DNA of 64,000 bases, taken from positions 62,001-126,000 of the forward strand of contig NZ_JBEPIJ010000006.1 of assembly GCF_040327995.1 (NCBI RefSeq), read 5' to 3'. Below are positions 18,052-26,191 of this stretch, piece by piece. This stretch comes from Solimonas thermocellulolyticum. Its GTDB lineage: Bacteria; Pseudomonadota; Gammaproteobacteria; Nevskiales; Nevskiaceae. Below the pieces are notes generated by a model. The model saw only the letters and a list, made by a program, of their open reading frames with translations. It ran no database searches and had not been told where the DNA came from. Every line of letters starts with the position of its first letter. Within the stretch, counting starts at the first letter, position 1. The position numbers and the translations under genes are program-made.

Positions 18052-19119
18052 TTACAGCGTCTGCTGGCCGCTCAGCCGGAAGCGATAGGTGACGCCGGCA
18101 GCCAGGTCGTTGGACTTGTCCGGCGCGACATCGCGGTCGGTGTGCCGCGCCGCCGCGTACACCTCGAGTCCTTGCAGCACCTCGTGGAACAGCCCCAGCG
18201 AGTACCCGTTGCCCTCGAACGGCGTCGCCTCGGTGTTGCCATAGGCGGCCGCCACGCGGGTCTTGGGCGCCACGCGCAACCAGCCGGAGGCGAAGTAGTA
18301 GTCACGATTCTCGCCATCGCGCAGATCCAGCGGCTCCCACGATGCGCCGACGCCCCAGGATTCGCGGCTGTACGCGGCGTGGACGCGCGTCGCCTTGACT
18401 GCGCCGCTGCCGGGGATACCGATCGCCTGGAAGTTGGTGTTGGAACGAATGTCCAGATACTGCGCTCCGGCTTGGAGCCGGCCGGACAGCAGATCGCCGT
18501 TCCACTCGGCGCCCACGCCGTAGTCGTGGTCGTCGTCGGGACGATCGTTCTCGTTCATGAAGAACGCCGCATTGACGCGCACGCCCATGAATTCCGGCGA
18601 GACGTAGGCGAGCTGGTTGGCGATGAAGCCGTTGCCGCTGAGGTCGCTGGTCAGGGCGGACAGGCCGTAGCTGGGTCCGCGCACGGCCGCCGGTGAGCCG
18701 CCGAAAGCGGCGCCGCTGATGGTGCCGATCGCGGTGTTGTAGAAGGGATCGAGCTTCTGGCCTGCGAGCTTGTAGGCCGTGGGCGCGCGTCCGTACAGCG
18801 CCGTGCCGTAGGGGCTGCTCACGCTCAGGTAGGACTGGCGCACCGTGTCGTCGTCGACCGTGGCGTCGTCGTCGGCGTCGAGGCCGCGTTCGTAGACCAG
18901 GGTCGCCGCATACCCGCCGTCGCGGGTGGTGATCATCACCCCGGCGTGCGAGTTGGTGCTGTCGAACACGTTGCGCCGCGGGCTGCCGTCGGCGTCGTAA
19001 TGGGTGTAGGCGTAGCGCAGATCACCGTAGAGCTGGCCTTCCAGCGTGGCGGCCTGGGCACCGAGTGCGCAGCTCGCCATAGCAACGGCGAGAGCGCTGC
19101 GACGAATGACCATCTGCAT
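18052..19119 (-). CDS. Gram-negative outer-membrane porin (16-strand type)
   Basis: About 355 residues with a clear Sec signal peptide (MQMVIRRSALAVAMASCALGAQA, cleavage before ATLEG). The mature start TLEGQLYGDLRYAYTHYDADG and the repeated aromatic strand pattern match the trimeric porin family common in beta- and gammaproteobacteria. LSALTSDLSGN and the strand RVNAAFFMNEND are barrel-like. The C-terminus YRFRLSGQQTL does not end in Phe, which is slightly unusual. The ATG at 19119 is set by AAGGAG seven bases upstream. It is divergent from the VWA gene. Confidence 0.82.
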   Translation of the reverse strand: MQMVIRRSALAVAMASCALGAQAATLEGQLYGDLRYAYTHYDADGSPRRNVFDSTNSHAGVMITTRDGGYAATLVYERGLDADDDATVDDDTVRQSYLSVSSPYGTALYGRAPTAYKLAGQKLDPFYNTAIGTISGAAFGGSPAAVRGPSYGLSALTSDLSGNGFIANQLAYVSPEFMGVRVNAAFFMNENDRPDDDHDYGVGAEWNGDLLSGRLQAGAQYLDIRSNTNFQAIGIPGSGAVKATRVHAAYSRESWGVGASWEPLDLRDGENRDYYFASGWLRVAPKTRVAAAYGNTEATPFEGNGYSLGLFHEVLQGLEVYAAARHTDRDVAPDKSNDLAAGVTYRFRLSGQQTL

Positions 19120-19264
19120 CGACGTTCTCCTTCTGGTTTGCGGTGGGGTCCGATGACGCAAGCAGGTCCGATATTAGCCGCTCTGACGGTGAATGTCCCG
19201 GCGTAGGCCCCGAGCCCGCGGGCGTGGCCAGGGACTAGAATGACCATTCACGCCGGAGCCAGCC

Positions 19265-20443
19265 GTGTTGTTCAGCTTCTTCTTCACCTTGCGTGCCGCC
19301 GGGCTCAAGCCGTCTTTGAGCGAGTTTCTCACGCTGCTCGAAGCGCTGGCCAAGCACGTCGCGATCTTCTCGCTGGAGGATTTCTACCACCTGTCGCGTG
19401 CGGCGCTGGTCAAGGACGAGACCCAGTTCGACCGTTTCGATCGCGCGTTCGCGGCCTATTTCAAGGGCGTGGAGGCGGTGACCGGCGAGCTGTTCGGCGA
19501 AATTCCCGAGGAATGGCTGCGCAAGATGGCGGCGCGTCATTTCACCGAGGAGGAGAAGGCCAAGATCCAGGCACTCGGCGGGCTCGACAAGCTGATCGAA
19601 ACGCTCAAGCAGCGGCTCGAGGAGCAGAAGGGCCGTCACCAGGGCGGCAACAAGTGGATCGGCACCGGCGGCACCTCGCCATTCGGGCACGGCGGCTACA
19701 ACCCCGAGGGCATCCGCATCGGCGGTCCGGGCGGCGGCAAGTCCGCAGTCAAGATCTGGGAGAAGCGCGAGTACCGCAACCTCGACGACAGCATCGAACT
19801 GGGCACGCGCAACATCAAACTCGCGCTGCGCCGGTTGCGCCGCTTCGCCCGCGAGGGTGCACCGGAGGTGCTGGACATGGACGACACCATCGCCAGCACG
19901 GCGCGCAACGCGGGTTACCTGGACATCAAGATGGTGCCGGAGCGGCACAATGCGGTGAAGGTGCTGCTGTTCCTCGACGTCGGCGGCTCGATGGATCCGC
20001 ACGTGCGCGTCTGCGAAGAACTGTTCAGCGCCTGCAAGACCGAGTTCAAGCACCTGGAATACTTCTACTTCCACAACTTCCTCTACGAGGCGGTGTGGAA
20101 GGACAACGCGCGGCGCCACAGCGAGAAGATTCCAGTATTCGACATCCTTCACAAATACACACCGGACTACAAGGTCATCTTCGTCGGCGATGCGACGATG
20201 AGCCCCTACGAGATCGTGCATCCGGGCGGCAGCGTCGAGCACTGGAACGAGGAAGCCGGCGCGGTGTGGTTCAAGCGCGTGATGAACGTGTTTCCCAAGC
20301 TGGTCTGGCTGAACCCCGAGCCACCATCGCACTGGGAGTACACGCCGTCGGTGCAACTGACCAACGAGCTACTGGGCCCGGAGCGCATGTTTCCAATGAC
20401 GCTGGCCGGGCTGGAACAGGCGATGCGGAGGTTGACACGCTGA
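19265..20443 (+). CDS. VWA-domain protein, CoxE-like
   Basis: A 392-residue cytoplasmic protein (no signal peptide). The C-terminal half is a von Willebrand A domain with a MIDAS motif DVGGSMD near residue 238 (DxGxS form), and the N-terminal half is helical with a Gly-rich linker HGGYNPEGIRIGGPGGGKS. It matches the CoxE/VWA group that normally works with a MoxR-type AAA ATPase. No such ATPase lies nearby in this window. Start is GTG at 19265, as no ATG fits the N-terminus. Function beyond chaperone-like assembly of metal or respiratory complexes is inferred from the family. Confidence 0.8.
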   Translation: MLFSFFFTLRAAGLKPSLSEFLTLLEALAKHVAIFSLEDFYHLSRAALVKDETQFDRFDRAFAAYFKGVEAVTGELFGEIPEEWLRKMAARHFTEEEKAKIQALGGLDKLIETLKQRLEEQKGRHQGGNKWIGTGGTSPFGHGGYNPEGIRIGGPGGGKSAVKIWEKREYRNLDDSIELGTRNIKLALRRLRRFAREGAPEVLDMDDTIASTARNAGYLDIKMVPERHNAVKVLLFLDVGGSMDPHVRVCEELFSACKTEFKHLEYFYFHNFLYEAVWKDNARRHSEKIPVFDILHKYTPDYKVIFVGDATMSPYEIVHPGGSVEHWNEEAGAVWFKRVMNVFPKLVWLNPEPPSHWEYTPSVQLTNELLGPERMFPMTLAGLEQAMRRLTR

Positions 20444-20592
20444 GACGACGGCCGGCGTGCAGACCCCCGAGCCCGTTCGGGCCGAGTGCCGCGGCGTCAG
20501 GCGCGGTGTATCGAGACCGCGGATAGGCGGCTGCCTCTGGATACGCTTCGTGGAGGCGCGACTCGATGCGAACGAGGCTGGAGGAGACGAGG

Positions 20593-22371
20593 ATGAAAGC
20601 CACACACTGCATTCCCGTGCTGCTGACCGCATTCGGCATCGTCGCCTGCGGCGGCAACGGCAACGGGCGCGGCGGCGCCGCGCCGCCGCCGGCCTCGACC
20701 GGGCTGGCGGACTGCACGGCGATCGCGAGCGAGGACTACGTCACCCGCAACGATCTGATCGACGGCGCGCGCAAGGACAGCGCGCAATTGCTGCTGCGCT
20801 TCGTGCACTCCACCGATGACCACATCATCGACGACGACGGCCAGGCCATCAACGGCGCCTCCGCGCTCGATCCGCTGCACCCCAGCTTCGAGTCGGCGCA
20901 GCGTCTGCAGGAGGAGTACGCCGACGAGGTGCTCAATGACATGATCTTGCGCGTCAACGACTGCCACGCGCGCCATCCGGCGGAATTCATGATCGTCACC
21001 GGCGACATCGCCGATCTGACCACGGTGGCCGAGACGCGGCGCTTCATCGACAACCTCGACGGCCGCTTCGATCAGATGAGCGCGTTCGAGACGGCCTGTG
21101 TCGAGCGCCTCGGCGACGGTGCCTCGGCCGAAGAGATCGCGCTGCAATGCACCCGCTTCACCGGCCGCGGCGTCGCCGACACGCAGGCGCCGGACCCCGA
21201 TCCAGACGATCCGAGCTTCCAGTTGATTCTCACGCGCATGGTGCGTCAGTTGCTCGCGACCGAAGAGGCAGCGCTCTCGGGCCGCGCGGCCGACGGGTCG
21301 ACCGACCCGTCGCGACAGACCGCGACACGTTCGCCGGGCTTGCCGCAAGTGCTGCGCTGCGACGCCGGAGCGGGCTGTGCGAACGCACGGCTCGCCATGC
21401 CGTGGTACGTCGCCTTCGGCAATCACGACGGCTATGTGCGCGGCACCGTCGCGCTGACGCTCGGCGTCAACGAGCTCTCGCAGCTCACCGGGCGCCACTA
21501 CATGCTCGATGCGCACGAGTTCATCGACGAGTTCTACTTCACGCAGCCGACGCCCGGCCCGCTCGGCCACGGCTTCAACTTCGCCGACCTTTCCCGGCGC
21601 ATGGACGGCGACAGCCGCAACGACGGCTATTACGCGACCGACGCCGCCGGCGGCCGCGTGCGCATCATCGTGCTCAACACCATCATCGACGGCGTCGACC
21701 CGCGCATCCCGCTCGATGTGCTGCGCAATCCCTTCGCCCTGTCCGACGGCTCGCTCGACCGCGCGCAGTTCGACTGGCTCAAGGCCGAGCTGGCCGCCTC
21801 CGCAACGCGCGGGCAGCTCGCGCTGGTGTTCTCGCATCATCCGGACCTGACGTTTGCCGAGTACGGCATGTTCGGCGCGCTGGTGCCGATCGAGGTCACC
21901 GCCGCGGAACTCGATGCCGAACTCGCGAGCTGGCCGCACCTGATCGCCTGGGTCGCTGGTCACACGCACCAGCACCGCATCCGCGCGTTCAAGGTGAGCG
22001 ACGGCATCGGCAGCAACGGCGAGATCGAGGCCGCGGTCGAGTGCAAAGGGCCGGGACCCTGTGTCGGCTTCTGGCAGATCGAGACCGCATCGCTGATCGA
22101 CCACCCGCAGGAGCAACGCCTGATCGAGATTCTCGACAACGGCGACGGCACCGGTACGATCCGCGCCTCGGTGCTGCAGCACCAGTTCGATCGAGCAAAG
22201 GCGTTGGCCGAGGCCGATGATCGCTGCGCGCTGTATCTGAGCGATCCGGCCGCGGTCGCCGCCGCGATCAGCGAAGCGAACCTCGATGCACTGTGCCGGC
22301 AGGGCGGTGTGCGTCCGGGCACGCCGGCCGATCGCAACGTCGAGCTGATGTTCCGCATGCCCGGTCGTTAG
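20593..22371 (+). CDS. Lipoprotein metallophosphoesterase
   Basis: About 592 residues. Signal peptide II: MKATHCIPVLLTAFGIVAC with a lipobox at IVAC, then a Gly/Asn/Pro-rich linker. The calcineurin-like fold shows all metal motifs: FVHSTDDHIID, VTGDIADLTT, FGNHDGY, VFSHHPDLTF and AGHTHQHR. It would be anchored to the outer or inner membrane and face the periplasm or exterior. Substrate is unknown; phosphodiesters or phosphomonoesters are possible. The ATG at 20593 has GGAGGAGACGAGG upstream. It is followed closely by the SanA-like gene. Confidence 0.85.
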   Translation: MKATHCIPVLLTAFGIVACGGNGNGRGGAAPPPASTGLADCTAIASEDYVTRNDLIDGARKDSAQLLLRFVHSTDDHIIDDDGQAINGASALDPLHPSFESAQRLQEEYADEVLNDMILRVNDCHARHPAEFMIVTGDIADLTTVAETRRFIDNLDGRFDQMSAFETACVERLGDGASAEEIALQCTRFTGRGVADTQAPDPDPDDPSFQLILTRMVRQLLATEEAALSGRAADGSTDPSRQTATRSPGLPQVLRCDAGAGCANARLAMPWYVAFGNHDGYVRGTVALTLGVNELSQLTGRHYMLDAHEFIDEFYFTQPTPGPLGHGFNFADLSRRMDGDSRNDGYYATDAAGGRVRIIVLNTIIDGVDPRIPLDVLRNPFALSDGSLDRAQFDWLKAELAASATRGQLALVFSHHPDLTFAEYGMFGALVPIEVTAAELDAELASWPHLIAWVAGHTHQHRIRAFKVSDGIGSNGEIEAAVECKGPGPCVGFWQIETASLIDHPQEQRLIEILDNGDGTGTIRASVLQHQFDRAKALAEADDRCALYLSDPAAVAAAISEANLDALCRQGGVRPGTPADRNVELMFRMPGR

Positions 22372-22414
22372 AATCACCTTGGATGCAGCGGAGTCCCGAG
22401 GCTTGAAACCATCG

Positions 22415-23080
22415 ATGCGGCGGTTCCTGAGACGCTGGCTGAGCCTCGGCGTCTTGATCTTCGTGCTCGCCGTTCTCGGTGCCAACCGCTGGGTGATCAA
22501 CAGCACCGACTCGTACATCTACAAGGACTGGGCGCTGCTGCCGTTCAACGAGGTCGGCGTCGTGCTCGGCACCAGCAAGTACCTGCAGAGCGGCAAGCCC
22601 AGCCCCGAGTTCCGCTGGCGCGTGGCCGCCGCCGCCGAGCTGTACAAGAACGGCAAGGTCAAGCACCTGATCGTCAGCGGCGCCAATCCGGACGAGACCT
22701 ACAACGAGCCGCGCCAGATGTATCGCGAGCTGGTGGCCCAGGGCGTGCCGGCGTCGGCGATCACGATGGACTTCGCCGGATTTCGCACCTTCGATTCGGT
22801 GGTCCGCGCACGCGCGGTGTTCGGGCTCGACCGCTTTACCGTCATCACGCAGAAGTACCACAGCTATCGCGCGGTGTTCATCGGCCGCAAGATGAACCTC
22901 AACGTCGTCGCCTACCTTGCGCCCGCAACCAGCGACGGCGGTCCCGGCAACCGCCACCCGCTGCGCGAGATCTTCGCGCGGACCAAGGCGGTGCTCGACA
23001 TCTTCCTGCTGCGTACCGAGCCGCGTTTTCTCGGTGATCCGCAGCCGATCCAGCTCGCCCCCGAGGCCGAACCGGCCTGA
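22415..23080 (+). CDS. SanA/YdcF-like DUF218 envelope protein
   Basis: About 221 residues. One N-terminal membrane helix (WLSLGVLIFVLAVLGANRWVI) precedes a DUF218 domain with VGVVLGTSKYLQSGKPSPEFRWRV, HLIVSGANPDETYNEP and TVITQKYHSYRAVFI. SanA in E. coli affects vancomycin sensitivity and envelope barrier at high temperature; its enzymatic role is not settled. Start choice: ATG at 22415, with TTG at 22403 or 22379 as alternatives. It is only 43 bases after the metallophosphoesterase and could be cotranscribed. Confidence 0.82.
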   Translation: MRRFLRRWLSLGVLIFVLAVLGANRWVINSTDSYIYKDWALLPFNEVGVVLGTSKYLQSGKPSPEFRWRVAAAAELYKNGKVKHLIVSGANPDETYNEPRQMYRELVAQGVPASAITMDFAGFRTFDSVVRARAVFGLDRFTVITQKYHSYRAVFIGRKMNLNVVAYLAPATSDGGPGNRHPLREIFARTKAVLDIFLLRTEPRFLGDPQPIQLAPEAEPA

Positions 23081-23131
23081 ATGCGTGCAGCGGCATGGCC
23101 CGGCGGCGGCATGCTGCATTGCGATCAGTTC

Positions 23132-23148
23132 TGATAATCGTTATCGTT
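23132..23148 (+). promoter_or_regulatory. Fur-box-like operator ahead of the TonB-receptor remnant
   Basis: GATAAT-C-GTTATC, an almost perfect 6-1-6 Fur motif (11 of 12 arm bases symmetric), 66 bases upstream of the ATG at 23214. It suggests iron-dependent repression of what was once a TonB-receptor gene. Confidence 0.65.
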
Positions 23149-23213
23149 TGCCTCAAGTGTGATTGATCTGCCGTCTGCGCTGCGGAGACGGCGTGCAGGC
23201 CTTGGCGAAATAC

Positions 23214-23779
23214 ATGCGTTTGTTGACCATCGCCGCATTGGCCTGGGCCACGGCGTGGGCAGGGGCTGCCCGGGCGGCGGAAGAAGCGCCGCCGCAGCCG
23301 GACGATGCCGCGTACGCACGGTTCCGGTGGACAGCTTCCGCAACATCCTCACGCAGCCACGCATCGCCGCGCTGGCGCTGATTCCCGGATCGACGCGCAT
23401 CGCCGTGCTCGCGGGCGCGGAGTTCCTGGCGTTCGACAGCAGCGGCGGCGATTTCAGTGGCAACGAGTTTCCGAGCGCGCCGCGCTGGCAGGGCGGCGCC
23501 GGCCTGCTGTGGGAGTACGGCGGCATGGGTCCGTATGTGCAGGTCGACGCCAACTACGTGGATGCGAGCTTCCGCCGCGCGGACAACGATCCCGAACAGA
23601 CCTCCGACGCCTATACACTGATCAACGGCCGCGCCGGCTGGCGCTTCCGCCACTTCGAGCTGTACGTGATCGGGCGCAATCTCGCCGACCGCTTCTACCT
23701 GACACAGCGCGCCTTCGGCACCTTCATGGCCGGCGAGCCGCGCACGCTGATCGGCGGCGTCGAGTTCCACTTGGACTGA
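23214..23779 (+). pseudogene. TonB-dependent receptor remnant (signal peptide joined out of frame to the C-terminal barrel)
   Basis: The ATG at 23214 begins a good signal peptide (MRLLTIAALAWATAWAGAARA^AEEAPP), but this frame ends at 23381. A second frame, open to 23779, carries about 120 residues of a TonB-receptor C-terminus: GGDFSGNEFPSAPRWQ, then DAYTLINGRAGWRF, then LYVIGRNLADRFYL and GVEFHLD. Plug and most of the barrel (~500 residues) are absent. So an internal deletion plus frameshift has destroyed the gene. The Fur-like site upstream is intact. The Fur-dependent operon that follows may once have included this receptor. Confidence 0.8.
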
Positions 23780-23818
23780 AACGCCGGCGCAGAGGATTGG
23801 CGCAACCCGGGTTCCCAT

Positions 23819-23837
23819 GCAAATGGTTCTCATCTAC
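23819..23837 (+). promoter_or_regulatory. Fur-box-like operator ahead of the PepSY operon
   Basis: On the minus strand it reads GTAGATGAGAACCATTTGC, close to the common TGAGAATCATTTGC Fur motif. It lies 31 bases before the GTG at 23868 and overlaps an in-frame ATG at 23817, which argues that 23817 is not the true start. Confidence 0.65.
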
Positions 23838-23867
23838 ACTTGCGCGATTTTCCGCATCGAGTCCGCC

Positions 23868-24185
23868 GTGTCTGCCGCCGAGCCCTCGCCGTCCGCCCCC
23901 AGCCGCCGCGCGTTCTGGTCACGCGTCGTCCTCGCCGGCCCGGTGGTCTTCGTCTGCGCGGCGCTGGTGATGTGCGGCGGCGCGCTGTGGCTGCCCAAGG
24001 GCGCGGCGCAGATCGACAACCTCGTCGTGCCGATCGTGCTGTTTCCGGCGATCTGGGCGGCATTGTTCTTCTATGCCTGCCTCGACCGCCGCCTCGGCCG
24101 CGCCTGGGGCGTGGTCGGCGGGCTGAGCGTCGCGCACCTCGCGCTGATCGCGACGCATCTGATGACGTCCGGAGCCGCCGCATGA
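23868..24185 (+). CDS. Small three-helix membrane protein of PepSY iron operon
   Basis: About 105 residues with three hydrophobic segments (VVLAGPVVFVCAALVMCGGAL, VVPIVLFPAIWAALFFYACL and VVGGLSVAHLALIATHLM). Proteins like this commonly sit beside PepSY-domain proteins and TonB receptors in Fur-regulated loci; the DUF3649 family is a possible match, but I cannot confirm it. GTG 23868 is chosen because the earlier ATG falls inside the Fur-like site. Its stop overlaps the PepSY start by ATGA, so translation is coupled. Confidence 0.65.
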   Translation: MSAAEPSPSAPSRRAFWSRVVLAGPVVFVCAALVMCGGALWLPKGAAQIDNLVVPIVLFPAIWAALFFYACLDRRLGRAWGVVGGLSVAHLALIATHLMTSGAAA

Positions 24186-25786
24186 TCCGTCTGAGCCAGG
24201 AACGCACCAAGACCCTGCTCGCGATTCACGGCTGGTCGGCCGTGTTTCTCGGCCTGCTGCTGTACGCGGTGATTCTCACCGGCGTTGCCTCGGTGTTCGC
24301 GACCGAGATCGGCGACTGGTCGAGCCCGCTGTCCGGCAAGGTCGAGGATCCCTTCCCCGCCGGCACCGACCGCATGATCCGCGGCCTCGCCGCAACCGTC
24401 GACCCCGAATTCCACGAGGAGCTGTTCTTCTTCCCGCGCGCCGGTGGCCGCCTGTGGGCGTTCTTCCACAAACACGAGACCGACGAGGACGGCAAGCCGC
24501 GCGAGCGCGGCGTCGCCGCGGAGTTCGATCCGCGCACGGGCGCGATCATCCAGCGCGTCGAAGGCACCGACGAGGCCATCGAGGCGCGCGACGAGGCCAA
24601 CGCGCTGGCGCATTTCATGGTCGATCTGCACGTGCGCCTGCACCTGCCCAACCCCTGGGGCTTGCTGCTGACCGGCATCCTCGGGCTCGCGATGCTGGTC
24701 GCCGCGGTCACCGGCTTCGTCGTGCACCGGCATCTGATCCGCGAACTGTTCACGCTGCGCCGCCGCGGCGACCGCCTGCTGAGCGCACGCGACACGCACG
24801 TCATCGCCGGCACCTGGAACCTGCCGTTCGCGTTCATCCTCGCGTTCACCGGCAGCTACTTCAGTTTCGGCAGCGCGTTCGCGATTCCGGCGATGGCGAT
24901 GGTCGCCTTCGGCGGCGATCAGGAGAAGATGATCGAGACCGTGGTCGGCCATCCGCCGGCGGTCGACGAGACGGCGGCGCCGATGGCGGATCTCGATGCG
25001 ATGATCGCCGACGCCCGCGCCCGCAGCGGCGCCGAGCTGAGCTTCGTGCAGGTGCAGCACTGGGGCCGCGCCGACGCACTGGTCACGGTGTTTCCGCGGT
25101 ATCGTGACGGCGAGCTGTCGACGCTGTCCTACGTCTATGGCGGGGCGGACGGCATGTTTCGCTACGCCAAACCGGCACTGGGTCTCACGCCATCGACCGG
25201 CGGCGCGCTGTTCGACCTGATGGCGCCGCTGCACTTCGGCCACTTTGCCGGCGTGTGGTCCAAGGCCGTGTGGTTCGCGCTCGGCTTTGCCAGCGCCTAC
25301 GTCACGATCACCGGCCTTTTGCTGTGGACCACGCGCCGGCAGGCGCAGCGCGGCTGGCGGCATCTCGCCGCGGCAACCCATGCCACCGGCTACGGCCTGC
25401 CGCTGGGCCTGGTGCTCGCCGGCTGGGCGTATTTTCCGGCGCGCGCGGCCGGCGCCGATGTGCACGGCGCGATGATGACGGTATTCCTGCTGACGCTGGC
25501 GCTGGCCTGCGTGCTGGCCTGGCGCGTCACCGAGTTCGCGACCGCGCGGCGCGCGCTGCTCGGCGCAAGCGGCATCGCGCTGATCGGGCTACCGGTCGTG
25601 CGCATGCTCTGTGGCGGCCCCACCTGGCCCGGCGCCTTCGATGCCGGCCTGCACACGATCATCGCCTTCGACATCGGCTTGGTGATCGGCGGTGCGTGCT
25701 GCCTCGGGACGCTGCGGCGCGCGCCGCACTCCGCGATGCAAAAGACCGCGGACTCCGACGCGCTCGAGGAGGCCGCAGGCGTATGA
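24182..25786 (+). CDS. PepSY-associated transmembrane protein
   Basis: About 534 residues. It opens with LLAIHGWSAVFLGLLLYAVILTG and has further helices near residues 160-185, 205-235, 355-385 and 400-500, with a large periplasmic part in between. HGW, the helix GILGLAMLVAAVTGFVVHRHLIR and PLHFGHFAGVWSKAVWFALGFAS are typical of the PepSY_TM group, which are inner-membrane proteins linked to siderophore reduction or iron release (FoxB/FhuF-like roles known in some species). ATG 24182 overlaps the previous stop, and the stop overlaps the next start (ATGA at 25783). Heme-ligand His residues are plausible but not proven. Confidence 0.85.
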   Translation: MIRLSQERTKTLLAIHGWSAVFLGLLLYAVILTGVASVFATEIGDWSSPLSGKVEDPFPAGTDRMIRGLAATVDPEFHEELFFFPRAGGRLWAFFHKHETDEDGKPRERGVAAEFDPRTGAIIQRVEGTDEAIEARDEANALAHFMVDLHVRLHLPNPWGLLLTGILGLAMLVAAVTGFVVHRHLIRELFTLRRRGDRLLSARDTHVIAGTWNLPFAFILAFTGSYFSFGSAFAIPAMAMVAFGGDQEKMIETVVGHPPAVDETAAPMADLDAMIADARARSGAELSFVQVQHWGRADALVTVFPRYRDGELSTLSYVYGGADGMFRYAKPALGLTPSTGGALFDLMAPLHFGHFAGVWSKAVWFALGFASAYVTITGLLLWTTRRQAQRGWRHLAAATHATGYGLPLGLVLAGWAYFPARAAGADVHGAMMTVFLLTLALACVLAWRVTEFATARRALLGASGIALIGLPVVRMLCGGPTWPGAFDAGLHTIIAFDIGLVIGGACCLGTLRRAPHSAMQKTADSDALEEAAGV

Positions 25787-26073
25787 CGACCGATGTCTTC
25801 GCGGCGATCGCGATCGGCATGACGCTGCCGCCGTTACTCGTCCTCGCGCTGCGCGACCCCAAGCGCCTGCGCAGCCACCGCGCCGCGCAACGCGGCGCCA
25901 AGCCCGGCGAACGCCGCGCGCTCGCACTGGCGAGCCTGCTGCCGGGGCTGGTGCTCGCCGCGCTCGGCGCATGGCCGGCCTTCCTGATCTGGCTGGGCGG
26001 CATCGCCACCGGCGGCTGGCTGATCGTGCTGTGGCTCGCGCGCTCGGGCGACAACGGCGCCACACCAAGCTGA
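25783..26073 (+). CDS. Small membrane protein downstream of PepSY protein (DUF3325-like candidate)
   Basis: 96 residues with three likely helices (VFAAIAIGMTLPPLLVLAL, ALASLLPGLVLAALGAWPAF, LIWLGGIATGGWLIVLWLA) and a basic cytoplasmic loop between the first two. The helix pattern and the place after a PepSY gene recall DUF3325 proteins, but sequence similarity is weak by eye. It overlaps the PepSY stop by four bases. The gap to the first TonB receptor is 118 bases without an evident Fur site, so read-through from 23.8 kb is likely. Confidence 0.65.
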   Translation: MTTDVFAAIAIGMTLPPLLVLALRDPKRLRSHRAAQRGAKPGERRALALASLLPGLVLAALGAWPAFLIWLGGIATGGWLIVLWLARSGDNGATPS

Positions 26074-26191
26074 TTCGAAACTGATCCGTACCACCGGCAG
26101 GGCCGGTCGAGATTCAACCACCGCTGCCAGCCGCACGCCAGCCGCGTCCCGTCCCGGACCGCAGGTCCGTATCGTTCCAAGGAGCTGCTGC

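Noticed and set aside
19240..20526. Long open frame overlapping the VWA gene on the same strand
   Set aside because: Composition is Arg/Gly/Ala-rich without any domain; it is a frame shadow in GC-rich DNA.
23840..24181. N-terminal extension of the PepSY protein
   Set aside because: It would lie in another frame over the small membrane protein and is Arg-rich; ATG 24182 with ATGA overlap is better.
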